From the NCBI RefSeq assembly GCF_015461845.1, contig NZ_JACOPW010000001.1:62001-126000 (forward strand): a stretch of 64,000 nt of DNA, given 5' to 3'. Position numbers and translations under genes: made by a program. The notes below the pieces were generated by a model. The model did no database searches and was not told the origin of the DNA. It was given only the letters and a program-made list of their open reading frames with translations. The stretch's first letter is position 1. The number at the start of each line of letters is the position of its first letter. Below, piece by piece: positions 47,824-59,455 of this stretch. The DNA is from Pseudomonas mucoides (GTDB lineage Bacteria > Pseudomonadota > Gammaproteobacteria > Pseudomonadales > Pseudomonadaceae).

Positions 47824-49320
47824 CTAGCGCTGGCCCTTGGGGCGCCATTCACTGGAGAACAATCCGCGCTCGCGGGACCAGACAATCGCCTCGCTGCGAC
47901 TGTGAACGCCAAGCTTGGAATACACCGTCGACACGTGGTTGCGCACCGTGTTCAGCGCCAGTTTCAGGCGCACGGCGATCTCCTTGTCGGCCAGTCCCTC
48001 GCAGATCAGGCCGAGTACATCGCGCTCGCGAGCGGTCAGGTCGGTGAAGGACACGCTGGGTAACTTCGGCGAGTTGACGCTTTTCACGTTGGCGAGTTTT
48101 TCGATCAGCGTACGACTGAACCAGGAAGCGTCTTTCATCACCTCCTCGATGGCCGCGACCAGTTCAAGCTCGGTGCGTTTGCGTTCGGTGATGTCCATCA
48201 ACACCAGCAGGTAACAAGGACTGTCCTGAATATTCACGGTGTCAGCCGAGATCGTGCAGTCAATCAGGAGCGTGTCTTTTTTGCGGATCCTGACATCGAC
48301 GCGGTCCAGGCTCCCGGCCTTCTCCAGCGCTGCAAACAGCTGCGTGCGCGCGGCCTTGTCGTCGATGAAGTCGATCTCCGCGAGCGTCTTGCCGAGCACT
48401 TCCTCGCTGGGATACGCGAGGGTGTCGAGAAAGGCCTCGTTCACGTCGATCACCACCTGATCCTGCGCGCTGCACACCAGCGTCGGCACCGGTGTCAGGC
48501 GAAAGGCCTTGGCGAAGCGCTCCTCGCTCTGGCGCAGGGCAATTTCGGCTTTGTGCCGGGGCTCCATGTCGACGAACGAAAACAGCATGCAGTCTTCTTC
48601 GTTCAACTCCAGCGGCTGCCCCGCAACGATCACCTGTTTGCTGCCACCGTCAGCCAAGCGCAGCTCGGCCTGCATCTGTGGAATCGTGGCGTGCTCGCGC
48701 AGACGCTCGATGGCCAGGTCTTTCTTTTCGGCGCCTTCGAGGATGTCCAATTCATAAGTCGACACGCCGATCACCTGATCGCGGGTAAAACCGGTCATCT
48801 CCAGGAAACCGCCGTTGACCTTGATGTAACGCAAATCGCTGAGGCGACAAATCACCGCCGGGGCCGGGTTGGCGTTGAAGGTCTTTTCGAAACGCTGCTC
48901 GGCGCTGGCCCATTCGGTGACGTCGTCCATGATCAGCACCAGCGACTCCGGCTCACCGGCGCTGTCGGCCACCACCAAGCTGCGCACCCGGTGCACCCAC
49001 ATGTGCTCTTCATCGTCGGTCGGACTGACTTCAACCAGCACATCGCTGAACGTTTCGCCCCGGGCGACGCGGCTGACCGGGTAATTGTCCTTCGGCACCG
49101 GGTGATTGTTCCGATAGCGCAAGGCGAAGCGCTTGGCGTACTCCCGGGCATTGGCGCCCAGTTCGTTGATCTGCTCGACACCGTGCATGGCCAGCGCGGC
49201 GTCATTGGCCCAGAGGATCGTCTGATCGAGTTCCAGCAGAATCACGCCGTCGGACAAACCGGCAATAATCTGTTGCAACTGGCGACGATTGGTTTCGGTG
49301 CTCAGGACGTCCTGACTCAT
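47824..49320 (-). CDS. Multi-PAS transcriptional regulator with LuxR-type helix-turn-helix
   Basis: 498 residues from ATG 49320. Three consecutive PAS domains (about 10-120, 130-245, 260-370: DGVILLELDQTILWAND, FNANPAPAVICRLSDLRYIK, FRLTPVPTLVCSAQDQVVID), a linking helix, and a C-terminal LuxR DNA-binding domain (about 425-485: LTARERDVLGLICEGLADKE and LNTVRNHVSTVYSKLG). No phosphoacceptor domain, so it likely responds to ligand or redox directly. Target unknown. Confidence 0.88.
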   Translation of the reverse strand: MSQDVLSTETNRRQLQQIIAGLSDGVILLELDQTILWANDAALAMHGVEQINELGANAREYAKRFALRYRNNHPVPKDNYPVSRVARGETFSDVLVEVSPTDDEEHMWVHRVRSLVVADSAGEPESLVLIMDDVTEWASAEQRFEKTFNANPAPAVICRLSDLRYIKVNGGFLEMTGFTRDQVIGVSTYELDILEGAEKKDLAIERLREHATIPQMQAELRLADGGSKQVIVAGQPLELNEEDCMLFSFVDMEPRHKAEIALRQSEERFAKAFRLTPVPTLVCSAQDQVVIDVNEAFLDTLAYPSEEVLGKTLAEIDFIDDKAARTQLFAALEKAGSLDRVDVRIRKKDTLLIDCTISADTVNIQDSPCYLLVLMDITERKRTELELVAAIEEVMKDASWFSRTLIEKLANVKSVNSPKLPSVSFTDLTARERDVLGLICEGLADKEIAVRLKLALNTVRNHVSTVYSKLGVHSRSEAIVWSRERGLFSSEWRPKGQR

Positions 49321-49400
49321 TGGATCTCCACACATTTAGCGGCACCCATGCACGGCGCCCAGTGAAGATTACGACCACGCAGAAGCGGGATCGTGCAAAG

Positions 49401-49437
49401 AACCTGTGTGCGAGCAAGCTCGCTCCCACAGGTTTTT
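49401..49437. repeat. REP-type hairpin with T run
   Basis: AACCTGTGTGCGAGC / GCTCGCTCCCACAGGTT with one mismatch and TTTTT after it on the plus strand. It lies between two minus-strand genes. Confidence 0.75.
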
Positions 49438-49457
49438 GTAGGTATCCGTTGGGCCGG

Positions 49458-50351
49458 TTATTGCAAGTGCAACGAATTCTGTAACCCCGCCAGCTTGTCC
49501 GGATTACGCATGATGAAAATCCGGCTCACGCACCCCACCTCGTCAAAACCGAAGGTCATTGACGCTGTGATAACCCCGTCAGCCTTGATGATCACACCTT
49601 GGGCCCCATTGATTTCCATCGGCAACCATTCGCAGGTCTGCCAATAGGCGTGCAGCGACTGGCCAATGAAATCAGCAACGCGGGTAATGCCCAGCAGGGT
49701 TTCGCGGATGGCCGAGGCCTTGCCACCACTGTCCGCACAAAGTTCGACGTCTTCGCTCAGCATCGCGGTCAACGCTGTGGTCGAGCCGCTGGCGATGGCG
49801 CTGTGGAAGGCGTTCAACAGTTGATCCTGACGCATCGGCTCCGGTTGGTAGCGCGCGTGCCCGGCGCCGAGGCTGGTTTTGGCCCGGGACACCAGTTTTC
49901 GGCAAGCCGCTTCCTGAACCCCGACCGCATCCGCGACGTGCGCGTAATCCATGTCGAATATTTCGTAGAGCAGGTACGCCGCACGCTCCTTGGGGGTCAG
50001 CCGTTCGAGCAACAACAGGAACGCCGTGGACAGCGACGAGGCCAGTTCATGCATGTGCTCGGGTGAATCCTGATGGGTGGTGTGAATCGGTTCCGGCAGC
50101 CAGGTGCCAATGTAATCGACCCGCGACTTGTGCGCCGACCGCAGCAGATCAATGCAGTGCCGGGTGCACGCTGTGGTGAGCCAGGCGGCCGGCGTGGCAA
50201 TGGAGGCCCGATCAGCCTCCAGCCATCTGATGAACAGCTCTTGCACGACATCCTCGGCTTCAGCGCGTGAGCCGAGAATGCGGTACGCCAGACCGAGCAA
50301 AAAGGGCCGACGTTGCTCGAACACAGCGGCGGCGTTTTCAGCGCAATTCAT
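49458..50351 (-). CDS. ECF41/SigJ-type RNA polymerase sigma factor
   Basis: 297 residues: sigma region 2 (AYRILGSRAEAEDVVQELFIRW), region 4 (LTPKERAAYLLYEIFDMDYAHVAD), and a C-terminal SnoaL-like domain (about 190-290) that marks the ECF41 group, in which this domain itself controls activity. The upstream gene is a carboxymuconolactone decarboxylase-like protein, the usual ECF41 partner and target; its stop is three bases before this start. Confidence 0.92.
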   Translation of the reverse strand: MNCAENAAAVFEQRRPFLLGLAYRILGSRAEAEDVVQELFIRWLEADRASIATPAAWLTTACTRHCIDLLRSAHKSRVDYIGTWLPEPIHTTHQDSPEHMHELASSLSTAFLLLLERLTPKERAAYLLYEIFDMDYAHVADAVGVQEAACRKLVSRAKTSLGAGHARYQPEPMRQDQLLNAFHSAIASGSTTALTAMLSEDVELCADSGGKASAIRETLLGITRVADFIGQSLHAYWQTCEWLPMEINGAQGVIIKADGVITASMTFGFDEVGCVSRIFIMRNPDKLAGLQNSLHLQ

Positions 50352-50354
50352 CGA

Positions 50355-50789
50355 TCAGTGCCTCGACACCTGCAAACGGTTCCACAGGTTGATCATGCCG
50401 ATCTCGGCCGTCAAGGCACCGATCTGCGCGTCAGTGAAGTGCTCACGCAAGTCACCGCGCAAACGGGCGTAATCGGTCTTTTCATCGAGCACGGTCAGGG
50501 CTTCGGTCCAGGCCAGCGCAGCGCATTCGGCGGCGCTGAAATCACTGACGTGGCGCCAGACGATCAAGCGGTCGAGACGCTCGTTGCGTTCATTGGCCTC
50601 ACGGGCTTCGCGGGTGTGCATTTTCACGCAGAAACCACACTGGTTGATCTGCGAAGCGCGCAGATGAATCAGGTGTTTGAGGGTGGGTGCCAGGTCGTGG
50701 TTATCGAGGGTGACGTGGACCTGAGTCAGGCTTTCGAAAACCTGTGGGATCGATTGCAGCAAGTTGACCGGTTGGGTGTTGGACGACAT
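50355..50789 (-). CDS. Carboxymuconolactone decarboxylase (AhpD-like) family protein
   Basis: 144 residues with the AhpD-type redox motif CGFCVKMH (CxxCxxxH) and the surrounding LIHLRASQINQ and IVWRHVSDFSAAECAALAWTEAL. Probably an alkylhydroperoxidase or quinone-type redox enzyme. It lies directly upstream of and is co-transcribed with the ECF41-type sigma factor. Confidence 0.92.
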   Translation of the reverse strand: MSSNTQPVNLLQSIPQVFESLTQVHVTLDNHDLAPTLKHLIHLRASQINQCGFCVKMHTREAREANERNERLDRLIVWRHVSDFSAAECAALAWTEALTVLDEKTDYARLRGDLREHFTDAQIGALTAEIGMINLWNRLQVSRH

Positions 50790-50883
50790 CGTATTGCTCC
50801 ACTGTTTAAAGGGTTCAACAGGATGACGATTGAGGATTGGGGTTTGTGACGTGCGCTGATTTTTTCAGCGCACGTCAGGTGTT

Positions 50884-52167
50884 TCAGGCCGCCAGTTCAC
50901 CGCTGGCAATCGCGGCCGACGCCGCCAGCATCGCCCGCAACAACACCGCACACCCCGCCGCCAAATCATCCGGCGCGGCGTTTTCGATTTCGTTGTGGCT
51001 GATGCCGCCTTCGCACGGCACGAAGATCATCCCGGCAGGACCGAGTTCGGCGAGGAAGATGGCGTCGTGCCCCGCTCCGCTGACGATGTCCATGTGCGAC
51101 AGGCCCAGGCCTTGAGCGGCGTTGCGCACCGCGTCGACGCAGCCTGGGTCGAAGTACAGCGGCGGGAAGTCTGCCGTGGGGGTGAGTTCGAAGGTCAGGC
51201 CGTGTTCATCGCAGGTGGTTTCGATGACGTGGCGGACTTCGGCGATCATCGAGTCCAGGCGTGCCGGCTCCAGGTGACGGAAGTCGAGGGTCATGCGTAC
51301 TTCGCCGGGGATGACGTTGCGTGAGCCGGGGTAGGCTTGCAGGCAGCCGACGGTGCCGCAGGCGTGGGGTTGATGACCGAGCGCGGCGCGGTTGACCGCT
51401 CCGACGATCACGGCGGCGCCGACGAGGGCGTCCTTGCGCAGGTGCATCGGGGTCGGACCGGCGTGGGCTTCGACGCCGCGCAGTTTGAGGTCAAACCACT
51501 TCTGGCCGAGCGCGCCCATCACCACGCCGATGGTTTTGTGTTCGTCTTCGAGGATCGGGCCTTGCTCGATGTGGGCTTCAAAATAAGCGCCGACCGCATG
51601 CCCGCTGACCTGACGCGGACCGGCGTAACCAATGGCGTTGAGTGCCTGGCCCACGGTAATGCCTTCGGCGTCGACCTTGGCCAGGGTTTCCTCGAGGGTG
51701 AATTTTTCGGCGAAGACCCCGGAGCCCATCATGCACGGGGCGAAGCGCGAGCCTTCTTCGTTGGTCCAGACCACGACTTCCAGCGGCGCTTCGGTTTCGA
51801 TGTTCAGGTCGTTGAGGGTGCGCAGCACTTCGACGCCGGCCAGCACGCCGAAGCAGCCATCGAACTTGCCGCCGGTGGGCTGGGTGTCGATGTGGCTGCC
51901 GGTCATGACTGGTGGCAGGCTCGGGTTGCGGCCCGGACGGCGGGCGAAGATGTTGCCGACGGCGTCGACGCTGACGGTGCAGCCGGCCTCTTCACACCAG
52001 TTGACGAAAATGTCGCGGGCCTGGCGGTCGAGGTCCGTCAGGGCCAGGCGACAGACGCCGCCCTTGACCGTGGCGCCGAGTTTGGCGAGCTCCATGAGGG
52101 ATTGCCACAGGCGGTCGCGGTTGATGTGCTGATGGGTGGATTGCAGAACGTCTACGGCTGCGTTCAT
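50884..52167 (-). CDS. Zn-dependent amidohydrolase (beta-ureidopropionase / N-carbamoyl amino acid hydrolase)
   Basis: 427 residues of the M20/allantoate amidohydrolase family: GSHIDTQPTGGKFDG (metal His and Asp), VVWTNEEGSRFAP (Glu-Glu), HIEQGPILE, LDFRHLEP and AGHDAIFLAELGPAGMIFVP. In this setting it would cleave N-carbamoyl-beta-alanine to beta-alanine, CO2 and ammonia, the last step of reductive uracil degradation. Transcribed together with, or close behind, the permease gene on the minus strand. Confidence 0.9.
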   Translation of the reverse strand: MNAAVDVLQSTHQHINRDRLWQSLMELAKLGATVKGGVCRLALTDLDRQARDIFVNWCEEAGCTVSVDAVGNIFARRPGRNPSLPPVMTGSHIDTQPTGGKFDGCFGVLAGVEVLRTLNDLNIETEAPLEVVVWTNEEGSRFAPCMMGSGVFAEKFTLEETLAKVDAEGITVGQALNAIGYAGPRQVSGHAVGAYFEAHIEQGPILEDEHKTIGVVMGALGQKWFDLKLRGVEAHAGPTPMHLRKDALVGAAVIVGAVNRAALGHQPHACGTVGCLQAYPGSRNVIPGEVRMTLDFRHLEPARLDSMIAEVRHVIETTCDEHGLTFELTPTADFPPLYFDPGCVDAVRNAAQGLGLSHMDIVSGAGHDAIFLAELGPAGMIFVPCEGGISHNEIENAAPDDLAAGCAVLLRAMLAASAAIASGELAA

Positions 52168-52225
52168 GGTGATCTCCTCAGGCAGTTGTTATAGGTTATT
52201 CAGGTATTTTCTGGGTGTTCTTAAG

Positions 52226-52313
52226 GCCGCCATCGCGGGCAAGCCTGGCTCCTACAGGGAATTTTTAGTGCTCACAAAAACCCTGTGGGAGCGAGCTTGC
52301 TCGCGATGGGGCC
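52226..52313. repeat. Two REP-type elements
   Basis: GCCATCGCGGGCAAGCCTGG...CCTACAGGG and CCCTGTGGGAGCGAGCTTGC followed by TCGCGATGGGGCC, between the amidohydrolase start and the permease stop. Confidence 0.8.
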
Positions 52314-52318
52314 ATCAC

Positions 52319-53803
52319 TTACACCGCAGATTTCGCCACGGATGGGCTAGGCCGCAACGAGCACAACCCGTAATAAATCACCCCGCCCAACGCCGAGCCG
52401 GTAAACCAGCCGTAGCTGTAGAACCAGCTGAACGCATCGCTGCCCAGCGACAACAGCGTCAATACCACCGGCACACCGAACGCGATAAAACCGAACCAGT
52501 TCCACGCCGGGTACACGTCATCGCGATACAACCCGGCCAGATCCAGTTGCTGTTTCTTGATCAGGAAATAGTCCACCACCATGATTCCGGCAATCGGCCC
52601 GAGCAAGCTGGAATACCCCAGCAGCCAGTTCGAATAGACCGTTTCCAGGCTCAGGTCCGAAACAATCAACCCAAGTTTTTTCAGCAGTTCATGCGCCATC
52701 AACACCAGCCCCACCACCCCGGTGAGCAACACCGCTTTGGTACGGTTGATCAACTTGGGCGCGACGTTCTGGAAATCGTTGGTCGGCGAGACGATATTGG
52801 CCGCGGTGTTGGTGGACAGCGTGGCGATGATGATCAGCGCCATGGCCAGCGCCACCCAGACCGGGCTCTGGATATGCCCGATCAGCGTCACCGGGTCGGA
52901 GACGGTCACGCCCACCAGTTTCACCGACGCGGCGGTCATGACCACACCCAGCGAGGCGAACAGGAACATGGTCAGCGGCAGGCCGATAATCTGCCCGATG
53001 ATCTGGTCTTTCTGGCTTTTGGCGTAACGGCTGAAGTCCGGGATGTTCAACGACAAGGTGGCCCAGAAACCGACCATCGCGGTCAGGCCGGCGGCGAAGT
53101 AACCCGCCACGCTCGCGCCCTCAGGACGCTTGGCCGGGATCGCCAGCAACTCGGTCATCGACACATTCGGCAGCGCCCACACCAGCAAACCCGCACCGAC
53201 CAAAATCAACAGCGGCGCGGACAGGGTTTCCAGCCACTTGATCGACTCGGCGCCGCGAATCACCACCCACAGGTTCAGCGCCCAGAACACCATAAAACCG
53301 ATGACTTCACCGGTGCCGCCCAACGACTTCCAGCCCTCGAACACCGAGCCCAGGAACAGGTGAATGGCCAACCCGCCGAACATCGTTTGAATCCCGAACC
53401 AGCCACACGCCACCAGGGCGCGGATGAGACAGGGAATGTTGGAACCGAGAACGCCAAAGCTGGAACGCAGCAACACCGGAAACGGAATGCCGTATTTGGT
53501 GCCGGGGAAAGCGTTCAGTGTCAGCGGGATCAGCACGATGATGTTGGCAAACAGGATCGCCAGCAGCGCCTCACCCACGGTCAGCCCGAAATACGCAGTG
53601 AGCACGCCGCCCAGGGTGTAGGTCGGCACACAAATCGCCATGCCGATCCACAGCGCGGTGATGTGCCATTTGTTCCAGGTTCGCTCATGCAGCTTGGTCG
53701 GTGCCATGTCGTGGTTGTAACGGGGACTGTCGAGAACGTCGCTACCGGCTTCGAGTTCATACAAGCCGTTACGCTCGGTCACTTGCGATCTGATCTGTTG
53801 CAT
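52319..53803 (-). CDS. NCS1-family nucleobase/hydantoin permease
   Basis: 494 residues, about twelve membrane segments. NCS1 hallmarks: LHERTWNKWHITALWIGMAIC, FPVLLRSSFGVLGSNIPCLI, FWATLSLNIPDFSRYAKSQK and the SPTNDFQNVAP loop. It imports a nucleobase or hydantoin/allantoin; the surrounding genes favour uracil, thymine or dihydropyrimidine. Divergent from hydA with a 541-bp gap between. Confidence 0.92.
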   Translation of the reverse strand: MQQIRSQVTERNGLYELEAGSDVLDSPRYNHDMAPTKLHERTWNKWHITALWIGMAICVPTYTLGGVLTAYFGLTVGEALLAILFANIIVLIPLTLNAFPGTKYGIPFPVLLRSSFGVLGSNIPCLIRALVACGWFGIQTMFGGLAIHLFLGSVFEGWKSLGGTGEVIGFMVFWALNLWVVIRGAESIKWLETLSAPLLILVGAGLLVWALPNVSMTELLAIPAKRPEGASVAGYFAAGLTAMVGFWATLSLNIPDFSRYAKSQKDQIIGQIIGLPLTMFLFASLGVVMTAASVKLVGVTVSDPVTLIGHIQSPVWVALAMALIIIATLSTNTAANIVSPTNDFQNVAPKLINRTKAVLLTGVVGLVLMAHELLKKLGLIVSDLSLETVYSNWLLGYSSLLGPIAGIMVVDYFLIKKQQLDLAGLYRDDVYPAWNWFGFIAFGVPVVLTLLSLGSDAFSWFYSYGWFTGSALGGVIYYGLCSLRPSPSVAKSAV

Positions 53804-55784
<1,981 letters not shown>

Positions 55785-55800
55785 AAGCGGCCTTCGGCCT

Positions 55801-55869
55801 ATCGCGGGCAAGCCACGCGCCCACAGGGGAATGCATTTCAAATGTGGGAGCGTGGCTTGCCCGCGATGG
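55801..55869. repeat. REP-type inverted pair
   Basis: ATCGCGGGCAAGCCACGC and GCGTGGCTTGCCCGCGAT are exact complements flanking about 33 bases, with a CCCACA/TGTGGG inner pair. Confidence 0.85.
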
Positions 55870-55939
55870 CGGCAGCCCTGACAACACAAAAACCAATGCC
55901 CGACAGAGGCAGCACCTCCATCACCGTGAGGCCACTACC

Positions 55940-57307
55940 GTGATCAAGACCCTGAACCACCTTCCGCATCCTTACGAGAATGCCGCCGCCCTCGCCGGCC
56001 ATTTCACCGACCTGGCGCCGCCGCTCAACGACCGCCAGGCCCATCTGGAAGCCTCGCGTTGCCTGTATTGCTACGACGCGCCCTGCGTGAACGCCTGTCC
56101 CAGCGAGATCGACATCCCGTCTTTCATCCGCAATATCCATCAGGAAAACGTTCAGGGCGCCGCGCAGAAAATCCTCTCGGCGAACATCCTCGGTGGCAGT
56201 TGCGCTCGGGTGTGCCCGACGGAAATCCTTTGTCAGCAAGCCTGCGTGCGCAACAACGACCATGAATGCGCACCGGTCTTGATCGGCTTGCTGCAACGCT
56301 ACGCCGTCGACAACGCGCACTTCAGCGAACACCCTTTCCCGCGTGCGCCCTCAACCGGCAAACGCATCGCCGTGGTCGGGGCCGGCCCGGCCGGTTTGTC
56401 CTGTGCGCACCGCAGCGCCATGCACGGCCATGACGTGGTGATTTTCGAAGCCCGGGAAAAGGCCGGTGGCCTCAACGAATACGGGATTGCCAAGTACAAA
56501 CTGGTGGATGACTACGCGCAGAAGGAGCTGGAGTTCCTCCTGCAAATCGGTGGCATCGAAATCCGCCACGGGCAAAAGCTCGGCGACAACTTGAGCCTCA
56601 GCGACTTGCATCAACAATTCGACGCGGTGTTTCTCGGCCTCGGCCTGAATGCCAGCAAACAACTCGGCCTGGCCCACGAAGAGGCGCCCGGTTTGATCGC
56701 GGCGACCGATTACATTCGCGAACTGCGCCAGGCCGATGACCTGACTCAACTGCCGCTGGCGGACCACTGCATCGTCCTCGGCGCCGGCAACACCGCCATC
56801 GACATGGCCGTGCAAATGGCCCGTCTCGGCGCTCGCGATGTGAATCTGGTGTACCGCCGTGGCGTGGAAGACATGGGCGCCACCGGTCACGAACAGGACA
56901 TCGCCAAGGCCAATCAAGTGCGTTTACTGACATGGGCGCAGCCGGAAGAAGTGCTGCTCGACGACCAAGGCAAGGTGCGCGGCATGCGCTTCGCCCGCAC
57001 CCATCTGGTGGAGGGTCGCCTGCAAACCACCGGGCAAACCTTCGAACTGGCCGCTGACGCCATCTTCAAAGCCATCGGCCAGGCCTTTGACGGCAGCGCC
57101 CTCGCCGACCCGCTGGCCCGTGAGCTCAAGCGTCAGGGCGAGCGGATTGAAGTGGACGAACAGCTGCGCACCAGCATCCCCGGCGTGTATGCCGGCGGCG
57201 ACTGCACCAGCCTCGATCAGGACCTCACCGTGCAAGCGGTGCAACACGGCAAACGCGCCGCCGAGGCGATCAACGCTCAACTGATGCTCAACGTGGAGGC
57301 TGCGTAA
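55940..57307 (+). CDS. preT: Dihydropyrimidine dehydrogenase subunit PreT
   Basis: 455 residues from GTG 55940 (GTGAGG ten bases upstream). N-terminal Fe-S domain of the GltD type (CLYCYDAPCVNACPSEIDIP and CARVCPTEILCQQAC), FAD motif VVGAGPAGLSCAH, NAD motif VLGAGNTAIDMA, and terminal GVYAGGDC. It passes electrons from NAD(P)H to PreA for reduction of uracil or thymine. Its stop is followed by the preA start with no gap. Confidence 0.94.
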   Translation: MIKTLNHLPHPYENAAALAGHFTDLAPPLNDRQAHLEASRCLYCYDAPCVNACPSEIDIPSFIRNIHQENVQGAAQKILSANILGGSCARVCPTEILCQQACVRNNDHECAPVLIGLLQRYAVDNAHFSEHPFPRAPSTGKRIAVVGAGPAGLSCAHRSAMHGHDVVIFEAREKAGGLNEYGIAKYKLVDDYAQKELEFLLQIGGIEIRHGQKLGDNLSLSDLHQQFDAVFLGLGLNASKQLGLAHEEAPGLIAATDYIRELRQADDLTQLPLADHCIVLGAGNTAIDMAVQMARLGARDVNLVYRRGVEDMGATGHEQDIAKANQVRLLTWAQPEEVLLDDQGKVRGMRFARTHLVEGRLQTTGQTFELAADAIFKAIGQAFDGSALADPLARELKRQGERIEVDEQLRTSIPGVYAGGDCTSLDQDLTVQAVQHGKRAAEAINAQLMLNVEAA

Positions 57308-58582
57308 ATGGCCGATCTCTCGATTGTCTTCGCCGGCATCAAAGCCCCCAATCCGTTCTGGCTGGCCTCCGCGCCACCGACCGACAAGGCCTACAACGTG
57401 GTCCGTGCCTTCGAGGCCGGTTGGGGTGGCGTGGTCTGGAAAACCCTGGGTGAAGACCCGGCGGCGGTCAACGTGTCATCGCGCTACTCGGCGCATTTCG
57501 GCGCCAACCGTGAGGTGGTGGGTTTCAACAATATCGAGCTGATCACTGACCGCTCGCTGGAGATCAATCTGCGGGAAATTACTCAGGTCAAAAAGGACTG
57601 GCCGGACCGCGCGCTGATCGTTTCACTGATGGTGCCCTGCGTCGAAGAATCCTGGAAATTCATCCTGCCACTGGTAGAAGCCACCGGCGCCGACGGCATC
57701 GAACTGAACTTCGGCTGCCCCCACGGCATGCCGGAACGCGGCATGGGCGCGGCGGTCGGCCAGGTGCCGGAGTACGTCGAACAGGTGACCCGCTGGTGCA
57801 AGACGTATTGCTCGCTGCCGGTGATCGTCAAGCTCACGCCGAACATCACCGACATCCGCGTCGCCGCCCGCGCGGCCCATCGCGGGGGCGCAGATGCGGT
57901 GTCGCTGATCAACACCATCAACTCGATCACCAGCGTGAATCTGGAGCGCATGGTCGCCAACCCGGTCGTGGGCAACCAAAGCACTCATGGCGGTTATTGC
58001 GGCTCGGCGGTCAAGCCGATTGCGCTGAACATGGTCGCCGAAATCGCCCGTGACCCGCAGACCCAGGGCCTGCCGATCTCTGGCATCGGCGGCATTGGCA
58101 GTTGGCGCGATGCGGCGGAATTCATTGCGCTGGGCAGCGGTTCGGTGCAGGTGTGCACGGCGGCGATGCTGCACGGTTTCAGGATCGTAGAGGAGATGAA
58201 GGACGGTCTGTCACGCTGGATGGACAGTCAGGGCTACGCCAGCATTTCGGAATTTTCCGGGCGGGCGGTGGGCAACACCACGGACTGGAAGTACCTCGAT
58301 ATCAACTATCAGGTGATCGCCAAGATTGATCAGGAGACGTGCATCGGGTGTGGTCGCTGTCACATTGCTTGCGAGGATACGTCGCACCAGGCGATTGCCA
58401 GCGTGAAGCAGGCGGACGGGACGCATCAGTATTCAGTGATTGATGAGGAGTGTGTGGGCTGCAACCTGTGCCAGATCACTTGCCCGGTGCAGGACTGCAT
58501 CGAGATGGTGCCGATGGACACGGGCAAGCCGTTTCTGGATTGGAATCATGATCCGAGGAATCCGTACCATGTAGCGGTCTGA
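57308..58582 (+). CDS. preA: Dihydropyrimidine dehydrogenase subunit PreA
   Basis: 424 residues: an FMN-binding TIM barrel (IKAPNPFWLASAPPTDKAYN, ELNFGCPHGMPERGMGA, SGIGGIGSWRDA) and a C-terminal 2[4Fe-4S] ferredoxin part (CIGCGRCHIACED and CVGCNLCQITCPVQDC). It is the catalytic half of the bacterial NAD-dependent dihydropyrimidine dehydrogenase, first step of reductive uracil degradation. The catalytic Cys sits in the NFGCPHG segment. Confidence 0.95.
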   Translation: MADLSIVFAGIKAPNPFWLASAPPTDKAYNVVRAFEAGWGGVVWKTLGEDPAAVNVSSRYSAHFGANREVVGFNNIELITDRSLEINLREITQVKKDWPDRALIVSLMVPCVEESWKFILPLVEATGADGIELNFGCPHGMPERGMGAAVGQVPEYVEQVTRWCKTYCSLPVIVKLTPNITDIRVAARAAHRGGADAVSLINTINSITSVNLERMVANPVVGNQSTHGGYCGSAVKPIALNMVAEIARDPQTQGLPISGIGGIGSWRDAAEFIALGSGSVQVCTAAMLHGFRIVEEMKDGLSRWMDSQGYASISEFSGRAVGNTTDWKYLDINYQVIAKIDQETCIGCGRCHIACEDTSHQAIASVKQADGTHQYSVIDEECVGCNLCQITCPVQDCIEMVPMDTGKPFLDWNHDPRNPYHVAV

Positions 58583-58601
58583 GATTTGCTGAGCCTGAAC
58601 T

Positions 58602-58678
58602 GGCCCCATCGCGAGCAGGCTCACTCCTACAGTTGAAATGCGTTCCAAGGTAAGAGTGAGCCTGCTCGGGATGGGGCC
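58602..58678. repeat. REP-type inverted pair
   Basis: GGCCCCATCGCGAGCAGGCT and AGCCTGCTCGGGATGGGGCC are near-exact complements (one mismatch) between convergent preA and the TetR gene. Confidence 0.85.
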
Positions 58679-58696
58679 GGCAGCATCACCACAGGC

Positions 58697-59317
58697 TCAA
58701 GGCTCCAACCCGATCCCCCGCAAAATCACGCTGGTCACCGTCTGCACCGCCCGCTCGAACTGCATGTCCGACAGCGGCTGGTGATCATTCAAGATATTCA
58801 CCTGATGATCAAAGTCCGCATAGTGCTGGGTCGACGCCCAGATCATGTACAGCAGGCTCGAAGGCTCCACCGGCAGGATGCGTTTGTCATCCACCCACTG
58901 ACGGATTTTCGCTTCTTTCATCTTCGCCCAGTCATACAGGCTGGCGTCCAGCGCCTCACCGAGTGTCGGCGCACCGTGGATGATTTCGTTGGCCCAGACT
59001 TTCGACCCGTAAGGCCGGCTGCGTGAGTGGTTCATCTTGGCGCGGATGTAGCTGCTGAGTACCACGCGCGGATCGTCGAACATCTCGAAGCACAACGCGT
59101 CCTGCTTCCACACTTCCAGCAGATCGAACAGCACGGCGCTGTACAGCTCGGTCTTGGTGCTGAAGTAGTAATGGAGGTTGGAGCGTGGCAGTTGCACTTC
59201 GGCAGCGATGTCGGCCATGGCGGTGCCGCCAAAGCCTTTTTCGGCGAAGACCTTTTCCGCCCCCAGCAGAATTTTCTCGACGTTACTGCGACGAATCCCG
59301 ATCTTGTGATTGCCCAT
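58697..59317 (-). CDS. TetR-family regulator (RutR-like), probable regulator of pyrimidine degradation
   Basis: 206 residues from ATG 59317. Helix-turn-helix: GAEKVFAEKGFGGTAMADIA and QLPRSNLHYYFSTKTELYS. The C-terminal part (SYIRAKMNHSRSRPYGSKVWANEIIHGAPTL) matches RutR, which senses uracil or thymine. Location at the end of the pyrimidine cluster supports that job; the 28-bp palindrome at 54120 is a possible target. The longer start at 59428 has no family support. Confidence 0.88.
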   Translation of the reverse strand: MGNHKIGIRRSNVEKILLGAEKVFAEKGFGGTAMADIAAEVQLPRSNLHYYFSTKTELYSAVLFDLLEVWKQDALCFEMFDDPRVVLSSYIRAKMNHSRSRPYGSKVWANEIIHGAPTLGEALDASLYDWAKMKEAKIRQWVDDKRILPVEPSSLLYMIWASTQHYADFDHQVNILNDHQPLSDMQFERAVQTVTSVILRGIGLEP

Positions 59318-59455
59318 GAGGGCTCCCTGACGCCAGCGTTGACCAAGACTAGCATCCGGCTCCACGTCAGGGCGACAGGCTAAAACGAAACTTCGACACT
59401 CAGCTGTCGGCGGGTAAACTGGCGCCACTTCGAACCTGCCTCAGAGGTATTCACG